64,000 nucleotides of DNA from Ramlibacter alkalitolerans (GCF_016722765.1 NZ_JAEQND010000010.1:51001-115000); one strand, 5' to 3'. Shown: positions 55,087 through 64,000, counted from the first letter of the stretch. The notes: a model not told the origin generated them from the letters alone. Numbers and translations: made by a program.

Positions 55087-55455
55087 ATGCCTGCCCTGGC
55101 CCGATCCCGCCGGCTCGCCCGCCTGGTGGCGGCGTGGATCCTGCTGTGGTTCGCCTTGCTGCAGGCGGCCGCCTTGCTGAAGCTGCCGGCGGTGGAGCCG
55201 GCCGCCGGCCATGGCCAGCACGCGGCACACGAGTGCGACGAGGAGCACCCCGACCACGGCGGCGGGCACTCGGCCGCGGACCACCTGGCCCAATGCCCGG
55301 GCTGCCTGTTTTCAACCGCCCCGCCGCCGCAGGACTTCGCCCTTTCCGCGCGCAGCAGCGCCGCCCCGCTCGGTCCCTTGCCGCCCACGCCGCTGGCTGC
55401 GCGCGCGCAAGGGCTGGCGCAGCCGCCGGCGCGCGGCCCGCCCGCGGTCTCCTGA
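55087..55455 (+). CDS. Histidine-rich DUF2946-like membrane-anchored protein
   Basis: 122 residues from ATG 55087; GTG 55072 is an alternative. One hydrophobic helix (LVAAWILLWFALLQAAALL) then a His/Cys-rich segment at residues 42-73: GHGQHAAHECDEEHPDHGGGH and later CPGC. Such proteins are linked to metal handling, often copper (family association, not shown here). Pro-rich tail. 70 bp ahead of an outer-membrane protein gene. Confidence 0.72.
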   Translation: MPALARSRRLARLVAAWILLWFALLQAAALLKLPAVEPAAGHGQHAAHECDEEHPDHGGGHSAADHLAQCPGCLFSTAPPPQDFALSARSSAAPLGPLPPTPLAARAQGLAQPPARGPPAVS

Positions 55456-55525
55456 GCTGCATCGTTTCCGCCTTCGTCCGCCGCTGACCCGGCGGACCTC
55501 CCCCTTGCTTTCAGGAGTCCTTACC

Positions 55526-56488
55526 GTGCACCAGATCCCTGGGGCGGCGGCACGCGCACTGGCGCTGGCCGCTGCCACCCTTCTTGCCGCCAGCGCGGCG
55601 CATGCGAGCTGCGGCTCCGCCTTCTGTTCCGTCAACACCGACTGGGCCTCCGACGCGCTCGGCCTCGCCGAGGGCGGCGTGCTGGACCTGCGCTACGAAT
55701 ACATCAACCAGGACCGGCCGCGCACCGGCACGCGCCGCATCGCCGTGGGCGAGATCCCGCACCACCACGACGAGGTGAGCACCGCCAACCGCAACCTGCT
55801 GGTGAACTACAGCCGTGGCTTCGCCTCGGGCTGGGGCTATTCGGTCGGCCTGCCGATCGTCGACCGCAAGCACTTCCACCTGCACCACCACGACGGCGGC
55901 CTGGTGCCCGAGCGCTGGGATTTCCGCGAGATCGGCGACCTGCGCCTGACCGGCCGCTACCAGCAGCCCGTCGGCACCGGCACCAGCAACGCCGGGGTGA
56001 TCTTCGGCGTGAAGCTGCCGACCGGCCGCACCCACGTCGACAACGCCGCGGGCGACGTGGCGGAGCGCAGCCTGCAGCCCGGCACCGGCACGACCGACGC
56101 CATCGCCGGGGCCTTCTTCCACCAGCAGCTGTCCGACACCGGCTCGTGGTTCGCCCAGGCGCAGTTGCAGCAAGCGCTGAACAAGCACGACGGCTTCGCG
56201 CCGGGCGCGCAGCTCACGCTCGACCTGGGCTATGCGCGCCGGCTGGGCGAGAAGTTCGCCGGCCTGCTGCAGCTCAATGCGGTGGTCAAGCGTCGCGATC
56301 GCGGCGCCGAGGCCGAGCCCGAGGACAGCGGCAGCCGCTCGCTGTTCCTCAGTCCGGGCCTGAGCTACGACCTGGGCGAGCGGATGCGCGTCTACGCGTT
56401 CTACCAGCTGCCGCTGCGCCAGAGCGTCAACGGCGTGCAGCTGACGGCGCGGCGCGCCATCGCGGTGGGACTGGCGACGCGCTTCTGA
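55526..56488 (+). CDS. Outer-membrane beta-barrel protein with histidine clusters
   Basis: 320 residues from GTG 55526, with AGGAG eight bases upstream. Signal peptide ending AAHASCG, then alternating aromatic/charged beta strands (LDLRYEYINQDR, GWGYSVGLPIV, IGDLRLTGRYQ, LGEKFAGLLQLNAV) and a terminal phenylalanine (ATRF), the barrel-assembly signal. Histidine runs GEIPHHHDE and HFHLHHHDGG face the loops. Substrate unknown; metal or organic acid transport are options. Convergent with the next gene, 19 bp apart. Confidence 0.8.
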   Translation: MHQIPGAAARALALAAATLLAASAAHASCGSAFCSVNTDWASDALGLAEGGVLDLRYEYINQDRPRTGTRRIAVGEIPHHHDEVSTANRNLLVNYSRGFASGWGYSVGLPIVDRKHFHLHHHDGGLVPERWDFREIGDLRLTGRYQQPVGTGTSNAGVIFGVKLPTGRTHVDNAAGDVAERSLQPGTGTTDAIAGAFFHQQLSDTGSWFAQAQLQQALNKHDGFAPGAQLTLDLGYARRLGEKFAGLLQLNAVVKRRDRGAEAEPEDSGSRSLFLSPGLSYDLGERMRVYAFYQLPLRQSVNGVQLTARRAIAVGLATRF

Positions 56489-56507
56489 GGCCGAACGAGG
56501 AGGGCGC

Positions 56508-57491
56508 CTAAGGGCGCCACTCCAGCGGCGCCGGCATCGTCGCATCCGGCACGCCGGAGGCCGGGCCGGCCGGCGGGAACATCGAGTTGCGCAATTCGCT
56601 GGCCGTGACGGCGTCGCGGTTGGCGACGGCGCCGCGGCGGGCCGCCCGCTCCGGGTTGCAGGTGATGCTGCCGGAGAAATAGAGCGCCGTGAGCACGGCG
56701 TCCAGCTCCTGCCGCGGCAGGCCGATGGACTCCTGCAGCTCGGCGAAGGTGCGCGGCGCCGTCGCCAGTTCGGACAGCACGGCGTAGTGCACGTTCTGCA
56801 TCAGCCGCTGCGACACCCGCGGCACGCAGCGGAAATACAGCGGCGCGCTGCGATACCGGTTGGGCAGCAGGTCCGTCTCCACCCGGCCAGCGTACAGCCA
56901 CAGGCATTCGGCGAAGCTGGTGGGCAGGAACCACTTGGGGATGTCGTTGGCGAAGGCCGGCCGCGCCACCCAGCGTGCTTCCGCCAGATCGTCGGGGCCC
57001 AGGCCCAGGTCGATGCCGATGCGGCCCGGCACGCTGACCACGCCGACGAGTTTCTCCTTCAGCGTCAGGTGGTAGGTGTGGGCGCTCAGGCTCTGCATGC
57101 GCTCGGCGATCTGCTGCCCCATGGCCAGTTGCAGCAGCACGGCGCGCAGCGACTGTTCGGTGCGGCGCAGCGCGTACTCCACCTGGCCGGGGTTCTGCAG
57201 GTCGACCTGGCCGACGTCCTGCATGCGGGGATCGGCCAGCGGCAACGTGAAGGTGACGGGCCGCTCCAGCGTGTGCAGGTGCAGCACCACGGCCGGCTTG
57301 TCCTCCCCGTTCCAGACGCGCACCAGGCTGTCCGCTTCCAGGTGCGCGGAGCCACCGGCCACCCACAGGGCATCGGCGTCGTCCAGGGAAGCCGCCTCCC
57401 AGGCCGGGTGGCTGCGGGCGCGCAGCAGGGACTCGGGAAAGCCGGGGTCGGGAAAGCCGACCAGGGCCATGCGCAGGGAAGGCAGGTGCAT
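56508..57491 (-). CDS. Conserved hypothetical protein with winged-helix-like C-terminal region
   Basis: 327 residues from ATG 57491 (MHLPSLRMALVGFPD). N-terminal half has an alpha-beta pattern (VGFPDPGFPESLL, ADALWVAGG); the middle has AEARWVARPAFANDIPKWFLPTSF; the C-terminal half contains RTFAELQESIGLPRQELDAVLTALYFSGSITC, which has helix-turn-helix spacing. I do not know this family. The 293-bp gap upstream, shared with the ABC exporter gene, holds the palindrome at 57692 and nothing else recognisable. Confidence 0.62.
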   Translation of the reverse strand: MHLPSLRMALVGFPDPGFPESLLRARSHPAWEAASLDDADALWVAGGSAHLEADSLVRVWNGEDKPAVVLHLHTLERPVTFTLPLADPRMQDVGQVDLQNPGQVEYALRRTEQSLRAVLLQLAMGQQIAERMQSLSAHTYHLTLKEKLVGVVSVPGRIGIDLGLGPDDLAEARWVARPAFANDIPKWFLPTSFAECLWLYAGRVETDLLPNRYRSAPLYFRCVPRVSQRLMQNVHYAVLSELATAPRTFAELQESIGLPRQELDAVLTALYFSGSITCNPERAARRGAVANRDAVTASELRNSMFPPAGPASGVPDATMPAPLEWRP

Positions 57492-57691
57492 GGGCGAATT
57501 GTGAATAAGTGTGTCAGCCGCGGCAAGGCAAGGCCTTGCGTGGCGACAGGCCAAAGACGGGATCCTGTCCCCGGTCAAGGAATCCGCCCGCGCGGGCCCC
57601 CCGGAAGACCGGCGAGCTTACCGGCGCGGCAGGTGCTCGCTTCGGCCGCCGGCCGGGAGTGTGGAAAAGTTGCGAGTGCGGGTCTGCCCCC

Positions 57692-57705
57692 TTGACAGCT
57701 GTCAA
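57692..57705. promoter_or_regulatory. 14-bp perfect palindrome containing a -35-like hexamer
   Basis: TTGACAGCTGTCAA; its left part TTGACA is a consensus -35, 93 bp upstream of the ABC exporter ATG at 57785. No good -10 at 16-18 bp is visible (TCCATG), so an operator is as likely as a promoter. Confidence 0.4.
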
Positions 57706-57784
57706 CCAAGCTCATCCATGGGCGTTGGATACTCGGCGCCGCTCCAATTGCCCGCGCGGCAGGCGGCGGGCCCCCGCCCCTACC

Positions 57785-59698
57785 ATGTCCACCCTCACGA
57801 TCGATAGCCCCTCCCGCCGCCCACCGGCCGCGCCCGGCAGTGCCCGTGCGCTGGTGCTGCGCGCGCTGCCCTGGCTGCAGGGATTCGAGCGACCGATCAC
57901 CAAGGTGCTGCTCGTCGCCCTGCTGCTGGCGGCCGTCAGCGCCGCCGCGCCGCTGGCGGTGATGGGCCTGGTGGACACGCTCGGCCGCGTCGCCGCCGCG
58001 CAGCTGCCCGGGGCGCGGCCGCTGCCGGGGCAGGTCGGCCGCACCGTGCTGTGGGCCCTGGCGGTCGTCGCGGCGGCGGAGCTGGCGCAGGTGTGGCTCG
58101 CCCGCCTGCTGGAGACGCGCAGCTGGCGCGTGCGGCTGGACCTCGACTTCGCCCTGCGCCAGCGCGTCACGGCCAAGCTGCACCAGCTGCCCCTCACCTA
58201 CCACCAGCAGCAGACGGTGGGCGCCACCATCAACCGCATCAACACCTCGATCGACGGCTTCGTGGCGGCGGTGGCGGAGCTCGGTTTCCGTGCGCTGCCG
58301 GCGGTGGTCTACCTGCTGCTGGCGCTGGCCGCACTGGTCCAGCTCGATTGGCGGCTGGCGCTGGCCATCTGCATCTTCGCGCCGCTGCCGGCGCTGATCG
58401 GGATGCGGGCCGCGCCGGAACAGAGCCGGCGCGACAAGGCCCTGCTGGCGCACTGGAGCGCCACCTTCGGCCGCTGGACCGAGGTGCTGGCCGGCATCCG
58501 CACGGTCAAGGGCTTCGCCATGGAGAAGGCCGAGACCCGGCGCTTCCTGGAAGCCGTGGCGCAGGGCAACGAGCGCGTCACGCGCGGGGCGCGCCGCGAT
58601 GCGCGCACGAATTCGCTGCAAGGCCTGTCGGCGGCGGCGGCGCGGTTGTCGGTCGCCGGGCTGGGCGCCTGGCTGGTGCTCAACGGGCAGGGCACGGTCG
58701 GCACGCTGATCGCCGCCCTGCAGTACGTGGGCGGCCTGTTCGGCCCGATCCAGGGCCTGACCAGCATCTACAGCACGGTGCGCCGTGCCGGCGTGGCGAT
58801 GGAAAGCGTGTGCGCGATCCTCGATGCGCCCGACCCCGTGGCCGACCTGCCGGGGGCCGCCGACCTGGTCGTCACGCAAGGCTCGGTGCGCTTCGAAGGC
58901 GTGTGCTTCGCTTATGGCGAAGGCCGGCCGGTGCTGCGTGACATCGCGCTGGAGATCGCACCCGGCCAGACGGTCGCCCTGGTCGGCCCGAGCGGCTGCG
59001 GCAAGACCACCCTGGTGTCGCTGCTGGAGCGCCTGCACGCGCCGACGTCCGGCCGCATCCTGGTGGACGGCGTCGACCTGCGCCGCTGCACGCAGAAGTC
59101 GCTGCGCCGGCAGGTGGGCAGCGTGATGCAGGACGTCCACCTGTTCAACGACACGATCCTGGCCAACATCGCCTACGGCACGCCGGGCGCCGCGCGCGAG
59201 CAGGTCGAGGCGGCCGCGCGGGCGGCGAACGCGCACGAGTTCATCGCCGCGCTGCCCCAGGGCTACGACACGGTGGTCGGTGAACGCGGTGCCGGCCTGT
59301 CGGGCGGGCAGAAGCAGCGCATCGCGATCGCGCGGGCGATCCTCAAGAATCCGCCCATCCTGGTGCTGGACGAAGCGACCAGCGCGCTGGACAACGAGAG
59401 CGAGGCGCTGGTGCAGGCGGCGCTGCAGCGCCTGACGGCCGGCCGCACGACCATCGTCGTGGCCCACCGGCTCTCCACGGTGGTCGATGCCGACCGCATC
59501 GTGGTGATGAAGAACGGCCGCATCGAGGCGACCGGCACGCACGCCGAACTGCTGGCGCAAGGCGGCTACTACGCCCGCCTGTTCGCGCGCCATGCACGCG
59601 GGCTCGAGACCGGCCTGGGCCGCGACAGGCCGGTGGGCGCACGCCGCCACGCCCTGCCGCCCGCGCGCGAGTCCGCATTCGGCGCGCTGGAACACTGA
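57785..59698 (+). CDS. ABC exporter, fused membrane and ATPase domains
   Basis: 637 residues from ATG 57785. Six-helix membrane domain (TKVLLVALLLAAVSAAAPLAVMGL, LPLTYHQQQTVGATINRINTSIDGF), Walker A GPSGCGKTTL, LFNDTILANIAYG, signature LSGGQKQRIAIARAIL, Walker B ILVLDEATSALD and H-loop VVAHRLST. A half transporter that acts as homodimer, MsbA/lipid or glucan exporter-like. C-terminal tail (GARRHALPPARES) is unstructured. Upstream of gnd, 45 bp away. Confidence 0.9.
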   Translation: MSTLTIDSPSRRPPAAPGSARALVLRALPWLQGFERPITKVLLVALLLAAVSAAAPLAVMGLVDTLGRVAAAQLPGARPLPGQVGRTVLWALAVVAAAELAQVWLARLLETRSWRVRLDLDFALRQRVTAKLHQLPLTYHQQQTVGATINRINTSIDGFVAAVAELGFRALPAVVYLLLALAALVQLDWRLALAICIFAPLPALIGMRAAPEQSRRDKALLAHWSATFGRWTEVLAGIRTVKGFAMEKAETRRFLEAVAQGNERVTRGARRDARTNSLQGLSAAAARLSVAGLGAWLVLNGQGTVGTLIAALQYVGGLFGPIQGLTSIYSTVRRAGVAMESVCAILDAPDPVADLPGAADLVVTQGSVRFEGVCFAYGEGRPVLRDIALEIAPGQTVALVGPSGCGKTTLVSLLERLHAPTSGRILVDGVDLRRCTQKSLRRQVGSVMQDVHLFNDTILANIAYGTPGAAREQVEAAARAANAHEFIAALPQGYDTVVGERGAGLSGGQKQRIAIARAILKNPPILVLDEATSALDNESEALVQAALQRLTAGRTTIVVAHRLSTVVDADRIVVMKNGRIEATGTHAELLAQGGYYARLFARHARGLETGLGRDRPVGARRHALPPARESAFGALEH

Positions 59699-59742
59699 TA
59701 GGCCTCGCAACGCGGCCCCCGGCGGTCGCGGACAATCCGCGG

Positions 59743-61152
59743 ATGGAAACCCCGCAGTCCTTCGACGTCGCCCTGGTCGGCCTGGGCGTCATGGGCGAGA
59801 ACCTCGCCCTCAACCTGCACGGCCACGGCTTCGCCGTCACGGGCTTCGACCTGGAGGAGCACAAGCGCGCCAGCTTCGCCAGCCGCCTCGGCACCGAGGC
59901 GCCGCGCTCGCTGCAGGAGCTGGTGGCCTCGCTGCGCGCGCCGCGCGTGCTGCTGCTGATGGTGCCGGCCGGCGCGCCCGTCGATGCGGTGCTGCGCGAC
60001 CTGCGGCCGCTGCTCCATCCGGGCGACGTCGTGATCGACGGCGGCAACACGCGCTTCACCGACACCCAGCGCCGCATCGCCGAACTCACCGGCTCGGGCA
60101 TCCTCTACGTGGGCGCCGGCGTCAGCGGCGGCGAGGAGGGCGCGCTGCGCGGTCCCTCGATCATGCCCGGCGGCGACGCCCAGGCCTGGCCCGTGGTCCG
60201 GCCGCTGCTGCAGGCGATCGCCGCGCGCGCCGAGGACGACACGCCGTGCTGCGAGTGGATCGGCCCCGGCGCGTCCGGCCACTTCGTGAAGATGGTCCAC
60301 AACGGCATCGAGTACGCGGACATGCAGACCATCTGCGAGGCGTACTTCCTGATGCAGCAGCTGCTCGGGCTGCAGCCGCGCGAGATGAGCGCGGTGTTCG
60401 CCGAATGGAGCCGCGGCGAGCTCTCCAGCTACCTGGTCGACATCACGGCCGACATCCTCTCGCGCACCGATCCCGAGAGCGGCGGCGCGCTGGTCGACGT
60501 GATCGTCGACACGGCGGAACAGAAGGGCACGGGCAAGTGGGCCAGCCAGGCGGCGCTGGACCTCGGGGTGACGGCGCCGACCATCGCCGATGCGGTGTTC
60601 GCGCGCACGGTGAGCGCGGTGCGCGCCGAACGCGCCGCCGCCGCCGGTGTGCTGGCGGGGCCGAAGCTGCAGTTCACGGGCGAGCGCGCCGGCTTCACGG
60701 AGAAGATCCGGCGCGCCCTGCTGGCCGCCAAGATCTGCGCCTATGCACAGGGCTTCGCGCTGCTCGCCGCCGCCGACCGCGAATACAGCTGGGACCTGGC
60801 GCACGGCACCATCGCCGGCCTGTGGCGCGCCGGCTGCATCATCCGCGCCCGCCTGCTGGAGGACATCCGCCACGCCTATGCGCGCGACGCGAAGCTGGCC
60901 AACCTGCTGGTCGATCCGCACTTCGCCGGCGTGATGCAGGACTGCCAGCAGGCGCTGCGCGAGGTCGTCGCGACGGCGGCGCTGCACGGCGTGCCCGCCC
61001 CGGCGTTCATGAGCGCGCTGGCGTACTACGACAGCTATCGCGCCCCGCGCCTGCCGGCGAACCTGCTGCAGGCGCAGCGCGACTACTTCGGCGCGCACAA
61101 GTACGAGCGGCTCGATCGCGCCGGCAAGTTCCACACGCACTGGGTGGACTGA
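59743..61152 (+). CDS. gnd: 6-phosphogluconate dehydrogenase, decarboxylating
   Basis: 469 residues, the long dimeric NADP-dependent form. Rossmann VGLGVMGENLALNLHGHG, GGEEGALRGPSIMPGG, catalytic Lys/His region GASGHFVKMVHNGIEYADMQ, KGTGKWASQAA, and a C-terminal YDSYRAPRLPANLLQAQRDYFGAH loop that closes the partner active site. Converts 6-phosphogluconate to ribulose 5-phosphate. A hairpin CTGCGGGC/GCCCGCAG lies just after the stop (61158-61180), without a T-run. Confidence 0.95.
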   Translation: METPQSFDVALVGLGVMGENLALNLHGHGFAVTGFDLEEHKRASFASRLGTEAPRSLQELVASLRAPRVLLLMVPAGAPVDAVLRDLRPLLHPGDVVIDGGNTRFTDTQRRIAELTGSGILYVGAGVSGGEEGALRGPSIMPGGDAQAWPVVRPLLQAIAARAEDDTPCCEWIGPGASGHFVKMVHNGIEYADMQTICEAYFLMQQLLGLQPREMSAVFAEWSRGELSSYLVDITADILSRTDPESGGALVDVIVDTAEQKGTGKWASQAALDLGVTAPTIADAVFARTVSAVRAERAAAAGVLAGPKLQFTGERAGFTEKIRRALLAAKICAYAQGFALLAAADREYSWDLAHGTIAGLWRAGCIIRARLLEDIRHAYARDAKLANLLVDPHFAGVMQDCQQALREVVATAALHGVPAPAFMSALAYYDSYRAPRLPANLLQAQRDYFGAHKYERLDRAGKFHTHWVD

Positions 61153-61357
61153 ACGCGCTGCGGGCCACCGGCGCCCGCAGGCCAGCGCTTCCTCGCCTGC
61201 CCTTTCCCCTGCATGCGCGGGCGGCATCGGCGCATGCCGAAGCGGCTGCACCGCGCGGCTCGCGCCTTGAGGAACGGCAACGATGGGCCGCATGCGGCGG
61301 GCAGAATGCCTTGCATCGCCACAACGAAAGCGCATCGTGAAAACCGCAAGCCATGGC

Positions 61358-62791
61358 ATGAGCGAAGCAGGCCTTCCCGCCGCGGAAGTGAAGACGCGGA
61401 CCGAGCGCGACTTCCTCGGTGAACGCCAGATTCCGGCCGACGCCTACTACGGCGTGCAGACGCAGCGCGGCATGGACAACTTCCGCATCACGGGCGTGCC
61501 GATGTCGGCCGAGCCCGAGTTCGTGCGCGCCTTCGGCTACGTGAAGAAGGCCGCGGCGCTGGCCAACCGCGATCTCGGCGTGCTGGACCCGGGGGTCGCC
61601 GACGCCATCGTGGCGGCGTGCGACAAGCTCATTGCCGGCGAGATGCGCGACCAGTTCCGCACCGACTTCATCCAGGGCGGCGCCGGCACGTCGACCAACA
61701 TGAACGCCAACGAGGTCATCGCCAACCTGGCGCTCGAACAGCTCGGTCGCGAGAAGGGCGAGTACCAGTACGTCAGCCCCAACGACCACGTCAACTACGG
61801 CCAGTCCACCAACGACGTCTACCCGACCGCCTTCCGCCTCGCGCTGATCCTGCGGCTGGCGCGCTACATGGAGGCCTTGACGCGCCTGCAGCAGGCCTTC
61901 TTCGCCAAGGGCCGGGAATTCGAACGCGTGCTGAAGATGGGCCGCACCCACCTGCAGGATGCGGTGCCGATGTCACTGGGGCAGGAGTTCCACGGCTGGG
62001 GCACGACGCTGGGCGAAGAGGTGCAGCGCATCGCCGAAGTGCGGCAGTTCCTGCACGAGATCAACCTCGGTGCGACCGCCATCGGCACCATGGTCACCGC
62101 GGCACCCGGCTATCCGGAACTCGCCACGCGCTACCTGTCCGAGATCACCGGCCTGCAGTTCATCCTGGCCGGGGACCTTGTCGAGGCGACCTCCGACACC
62201 GGCGCCTATGTGCTGCTGTCCGGCGTGCTCAAGCGCACCTCCTCCAAGCTCACCAAGATCTGCAACGACCTGCGCCTGCTGGCCTCGGGGCCGCGCTGCG
62301 GCTTCAACGAGATCAACCTGCCGCAGATGCAGCCCGGCTCCTCGATCATGCCGGGCAAGGTCAACCCGGTGATCCCGGAAGTGGTCAACCAGGTCGGTTT
62401 CCTGGTGATCGGCCTCGACCTGACCGTGACGCTGGCCGCTTCGGCCGGCCAGTTGCAGCTCAATGTGATGGAGCCGGTGATCACCTTCGCGCTCTTCACC
62501 TCGATCTCCACGATGGAGAACGCGGTGGACAGCCTGCGGGTGAACTGCGTCGACGGCATCACGGCCAACGCCGAACGCACGCGCGACATGGTGCTCCATT
62601 CGCTGGGCATCGTGACCGTGCTGAAGCCGCAGTTGGGCTACAAGCTGTGCGCCGAGATCGCCCGCGAAGGCTTCGAGACCGGCAAGTCGCTGCACGAGAT
62701 CGTGGTGCAGGAGCGCCAGCTGCTCACGCAGGAGCAGTGGGACCAGGTCTTCTCCTTCGACAACCTGATCAGCCCCGAGTTCACGCGGTAA
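61358..62791 (+). CDS. aspA: Aspartate ammonia-lyase
   Basis: 477 residues from ATG 61358 (E. coli AspA has 478); a GTG at 61337 would add seven. Superfamily signature GSSIMPGKVNP, FIQGGAGTSTNMNANEVI, NDHVNYGQSTNDVYPT and HLQDAVPMSLGQEF as in AspA rather than FumC. Deaminates aspartate to fumarate reversibly. The 205-bp gap from gnd is non-coding with nothing recognised beyond a hairpin after gnd. Confidence 0.92.
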   Translation: MSEAGLPAAEVKTRTERDFLGERQIPADAYYGVQTQRGMDNFRITGVPMSAEPEFVRAFGYVKKAAALANRDLGVLDPGVADAIVAACDKLIAGEMRDQFRTDFIQGGAGTSTNMNANEVIANLALEQLGREKGEYQYVSPNDHVNYGQSTNDVYPTAFRLALILRLARYMEALTRLQQAFFAKGREFERVLKMGRTHLQDAVPMSLGQEFHGWGTTLGEEVQRIAEVRQFLHEINLGATAIGTMVTAAPGYPELATRYLSEITGLQFILAGDLVEATSDTGAYVLLSGVLKRTSSKLTKICNDLRLLASGPRCGFNEINLPQMQPGSSIMPGKVNPVIPEVVNQVGFLVIGLDLTVTLAASAGQLQLNVMEPVITFALFTSISTMENAVDSLRVNCVDGITANAERTRDMVLHSLGIVTVLKPQLGYKLCAEIAREGFETGKSLHEIVVQERQLLTQEQWDQVFSFDNLISPEFTR

Positions 62792-62832
62792 GGGGTCGGG
62801 CAACCTGCCGGGGCAGCGGCCAGGACGAAAAA

Positions 62833-62856
62833 GGACGGCGCCTCGCGGCGCCGTCC
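62833..62856 (-). terminator. Intrinsic terminator between aspA and the multicopper oxidase gene
   Basis: Stem GGACGGCGCC / GGCGCCGTCC (10 bp, loop TCGC). On the minus strand it is followed by five T residues (AAAAA at 62828-62832 on the plus strand), so it ends the multicopper oxidase transcript, 22 bp after its stop; on the plus strand only TCGTT follows, so it may work partly for aspA. Confidence 0.88.
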
Positions 62857-62877
62857 TCGTTGCAGGCTCCTTGCGGA

Positions 62878-64000
62878 TCAGCGGGTGGAGCTGAAGGTGC
62901 CGTCCCCGGTGCGGAAGGTCGGCACGCCCACCGAAGGTGCGTACTCGACACCGTCCCACGTCGGCAGCGGGGTGGGCATCACCTGGAACTGGCCGGGGTG
63001 CTCGATGTCCCACCGGATCAGCATGGCGTTGTCCTCGTGCTGCGTGTTGTGGCAGTGCTCGACGTAGGTCCCGGCGAATTCACGGAAGTGGATCGCGAGT
63101 TCCAGCGTGCCGCTCGTGTCGGGGCCGCCACCGATGCGGTACACGTCCTTGCGCGTCCACTTCTCCCACTCGGGCGGCGCCTTGCCGTCGCGGTTCAGCA
63201 CGATTCCTTCCTCGAAGTGGATGTGCACCGGGTGGTTCCAGCCGCCGCCGGAAGAGATCTTCCAGACTTCCAGCGAGCCGTCGCCGGAGAAGCCGGCGTC
63301 GGTCGGGCCGGTGGCCAGGTGCGGGGCGGCGCTGATGCGGCGCGGATCCGCGGCGTAGGCGACGCCACCGTCGGCCTTCACAGTCCACGGGTTCAGGTCG
63401 GTACCGCTCGAGCGACCGAAGTCGAAGGACCGGTGGCGCGCGTTCGCCAGCGCGGCCATCTGCGCCGGGTCGTCCCGGTTGAGCCACAGCGGGATCATCT
63501 TCTTGCCCGCGGGCTTGCCGGCGTGGGCCGGTTCGAACTCGCCCGGGTTCATGCTCAGGTCGGTGCCCGTGTACGCCTTCACCGTGAGCTGCAGCGCCTT
63601 GCCGACCGTCGGGTCACCCTTGTCCCAGCTGGTCTTCTTCGCGTCCAGGACGGCCTTGTACTTCTCCGAGACGATGTCGGCCACCGGGATCTTGACCTTG
63701 GCCAGCAGGCCGGTGTCGTGGTGCATCGTGTTGACGAAGAACAGCTTCGTGCCCGGGGCGAACTTGGAGAAGTCGACGATGATGTCGAAGCGTTCCGCAA
63801 TGCCCTGGGCGGGCAGCACGCCCTTGTGCTCGGCGGCATTGCCGTTGGCGTCGAGGTCCATGGTGCCGTCGAAGGGAACGGCATGCTCCATGATGTTGCC
63901 GTCGTTGGCCACCAGGTGGAACGGCACGCGGTTGTACGACACGCCGGAGCCTTGCGGTCCGGGCATCTCGCCCTTGTTGCCGTTGACTTCCGCCACCAGC
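62878..64000 (-). CDS. Multicopper oxidase, C-terminal part (gene continues past the right edge)
   Basis: 374 codons in the window, open to the edge; the GTG at 63996 is preceded by an in-frame Leu codon, so it is internal. Cupredoxin domains with the copper ligands HPVHIHFEEG and HCHNTQHEDNAM (type 1 Cys and axial Met, type 2/3 His). HHDTGLLAKVKIPV and AERFDIIVDFSKF match the spore-coat CotA/bilirubin-oxidase group. Oxidises phenols or metal ions such as Cu(I) or Mn(II) while reducing O2. Terminator follows its stop. Confidence 0.92.
   Translation of the reverse strand, partial: LVAEVNGNKGEMPGPQGSGVSYNRVPFHLVANDGNIMEHAVPFDGTMDLDANGNAAEHKGVLPAQGIAERFDIIVDFSKFAPGTKLFFVNTMHHDTGLLAKVKIPVADIVSEKYKAVLDAKKTSWDKGDPTVGKALQLTVKAYTGTDLSMNPGEFEPAHAGKPAGKKMIPLWLNRDDPAQMAALANARHRSFDFGRSSGTDLNPWTVKADGGVAYAADPRRISAAPHLATGPTDAGFSGDGSLEVWKISSGGGWNHPVHIHFEEGIVLNRDGKAPPEWEKWTRKDVYRIGGGPDTSGTLELAIHFREFAGTYVEHCHNTQHEDNAMLIRWDIEHPGQFQVMPTPLPTWDGVEYAPSVGVPTFRTGDGTFSSTR

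Overview
The window is a 64 kb piece of chromosome from a high-GC (about 70 % by eye, not computed) beta-proteobacterium, most likely of the Comamonadaceae (order Burkholderiales; Ramlibacter or Variovorax-like). This is inferred from the gene content and order: lplT next to alr, ilvE - zinc-finger protein - waaF, split hpaG genes, a DUF1501/DUF1800 pair and a GC-rich codon style throughout. Both ends cut genes: a hybrid sensor kinase at the left edge and a multicopper oxidase at the right edge. I see no rRNA, tRNA, prophage, complete insertion sequence or CRISPR array.

Layout. 1-9.4 kb: a large double-core hybrid kinase, then a four-gene minus-strand run (lplT, an EamA permease, a glutathione peroxidase, an RDD membrane protein) divergent from alr, a glycine-rich membrane protein and an orphan ribbon-helix-helix protein. 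9.5-18.8 kb: a tightly packed minus-strand catabolic operon for homoprotocatechuate (3,4-dihydroxyphenylacetate) meta-cleavage: hpaR, hpaG1, hpaG2, hpaE, hpaD, hpaF, hpaH, hpaI, followed by a class II aldolase, a ketopantoate-reductase-like enzyme and an EamA permease. A perfect 16-bp palindrome overlaps the predicted -10 box in front of hpaR. Together the enzymes would take homoprotocatechuate to pyruvate and succinic semialdehyde; no hydroxylase (hpaBC) or uptake permease is present here.

18.9-33.6 kb: mostly housekeeping and envelope genes: cupin, radA, a small membrane protein, ilvE, zinc-finger protein, waaF, arsC, an OmpR/EnvZ-type two-component pair, an acyl-CoA synthetase, ampG, an M48 protease, the DUF1501/DUF1800 pair and a metallo-beta-lactamase-fold hydrolase. 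33.6-42 kb: a DUF748 envelope protein, a DUF937 protein, an overlapping gene pair joining a DUF4062 membrane protein to an exported coiled-coil-like protein (the best candidate for an undescribed system), an FMN reductase and a protein that looks like a degenerate class III nucleotide cyclase.

42-64 kb: a cupin / PanE-like / enolase-superfamily mini-operon; a three-gene operon ending in a type II NADH dehydrogenase; a solitary C-terminal fragment of a LivK-type binding protein; the heterodimeric ABC exporter mdlA-mdlB; a receiver-only protein convergent with a 7TM hybrid kinase; a histidine-rich DUF2946 protein with an outer-membrane barrel protein; an ABC exporter; gnd; aspA; and the multicopper oxidase. 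Several small dispersed repeats are visible: an inverted pair of 89-bp elements inside the hpa operon, a 3 x 27-bp tandem expansion of one of them, two 85-bp elements that each carry the stop codon of the preceding gene, and a short REP-like sequence at the start of waaF.
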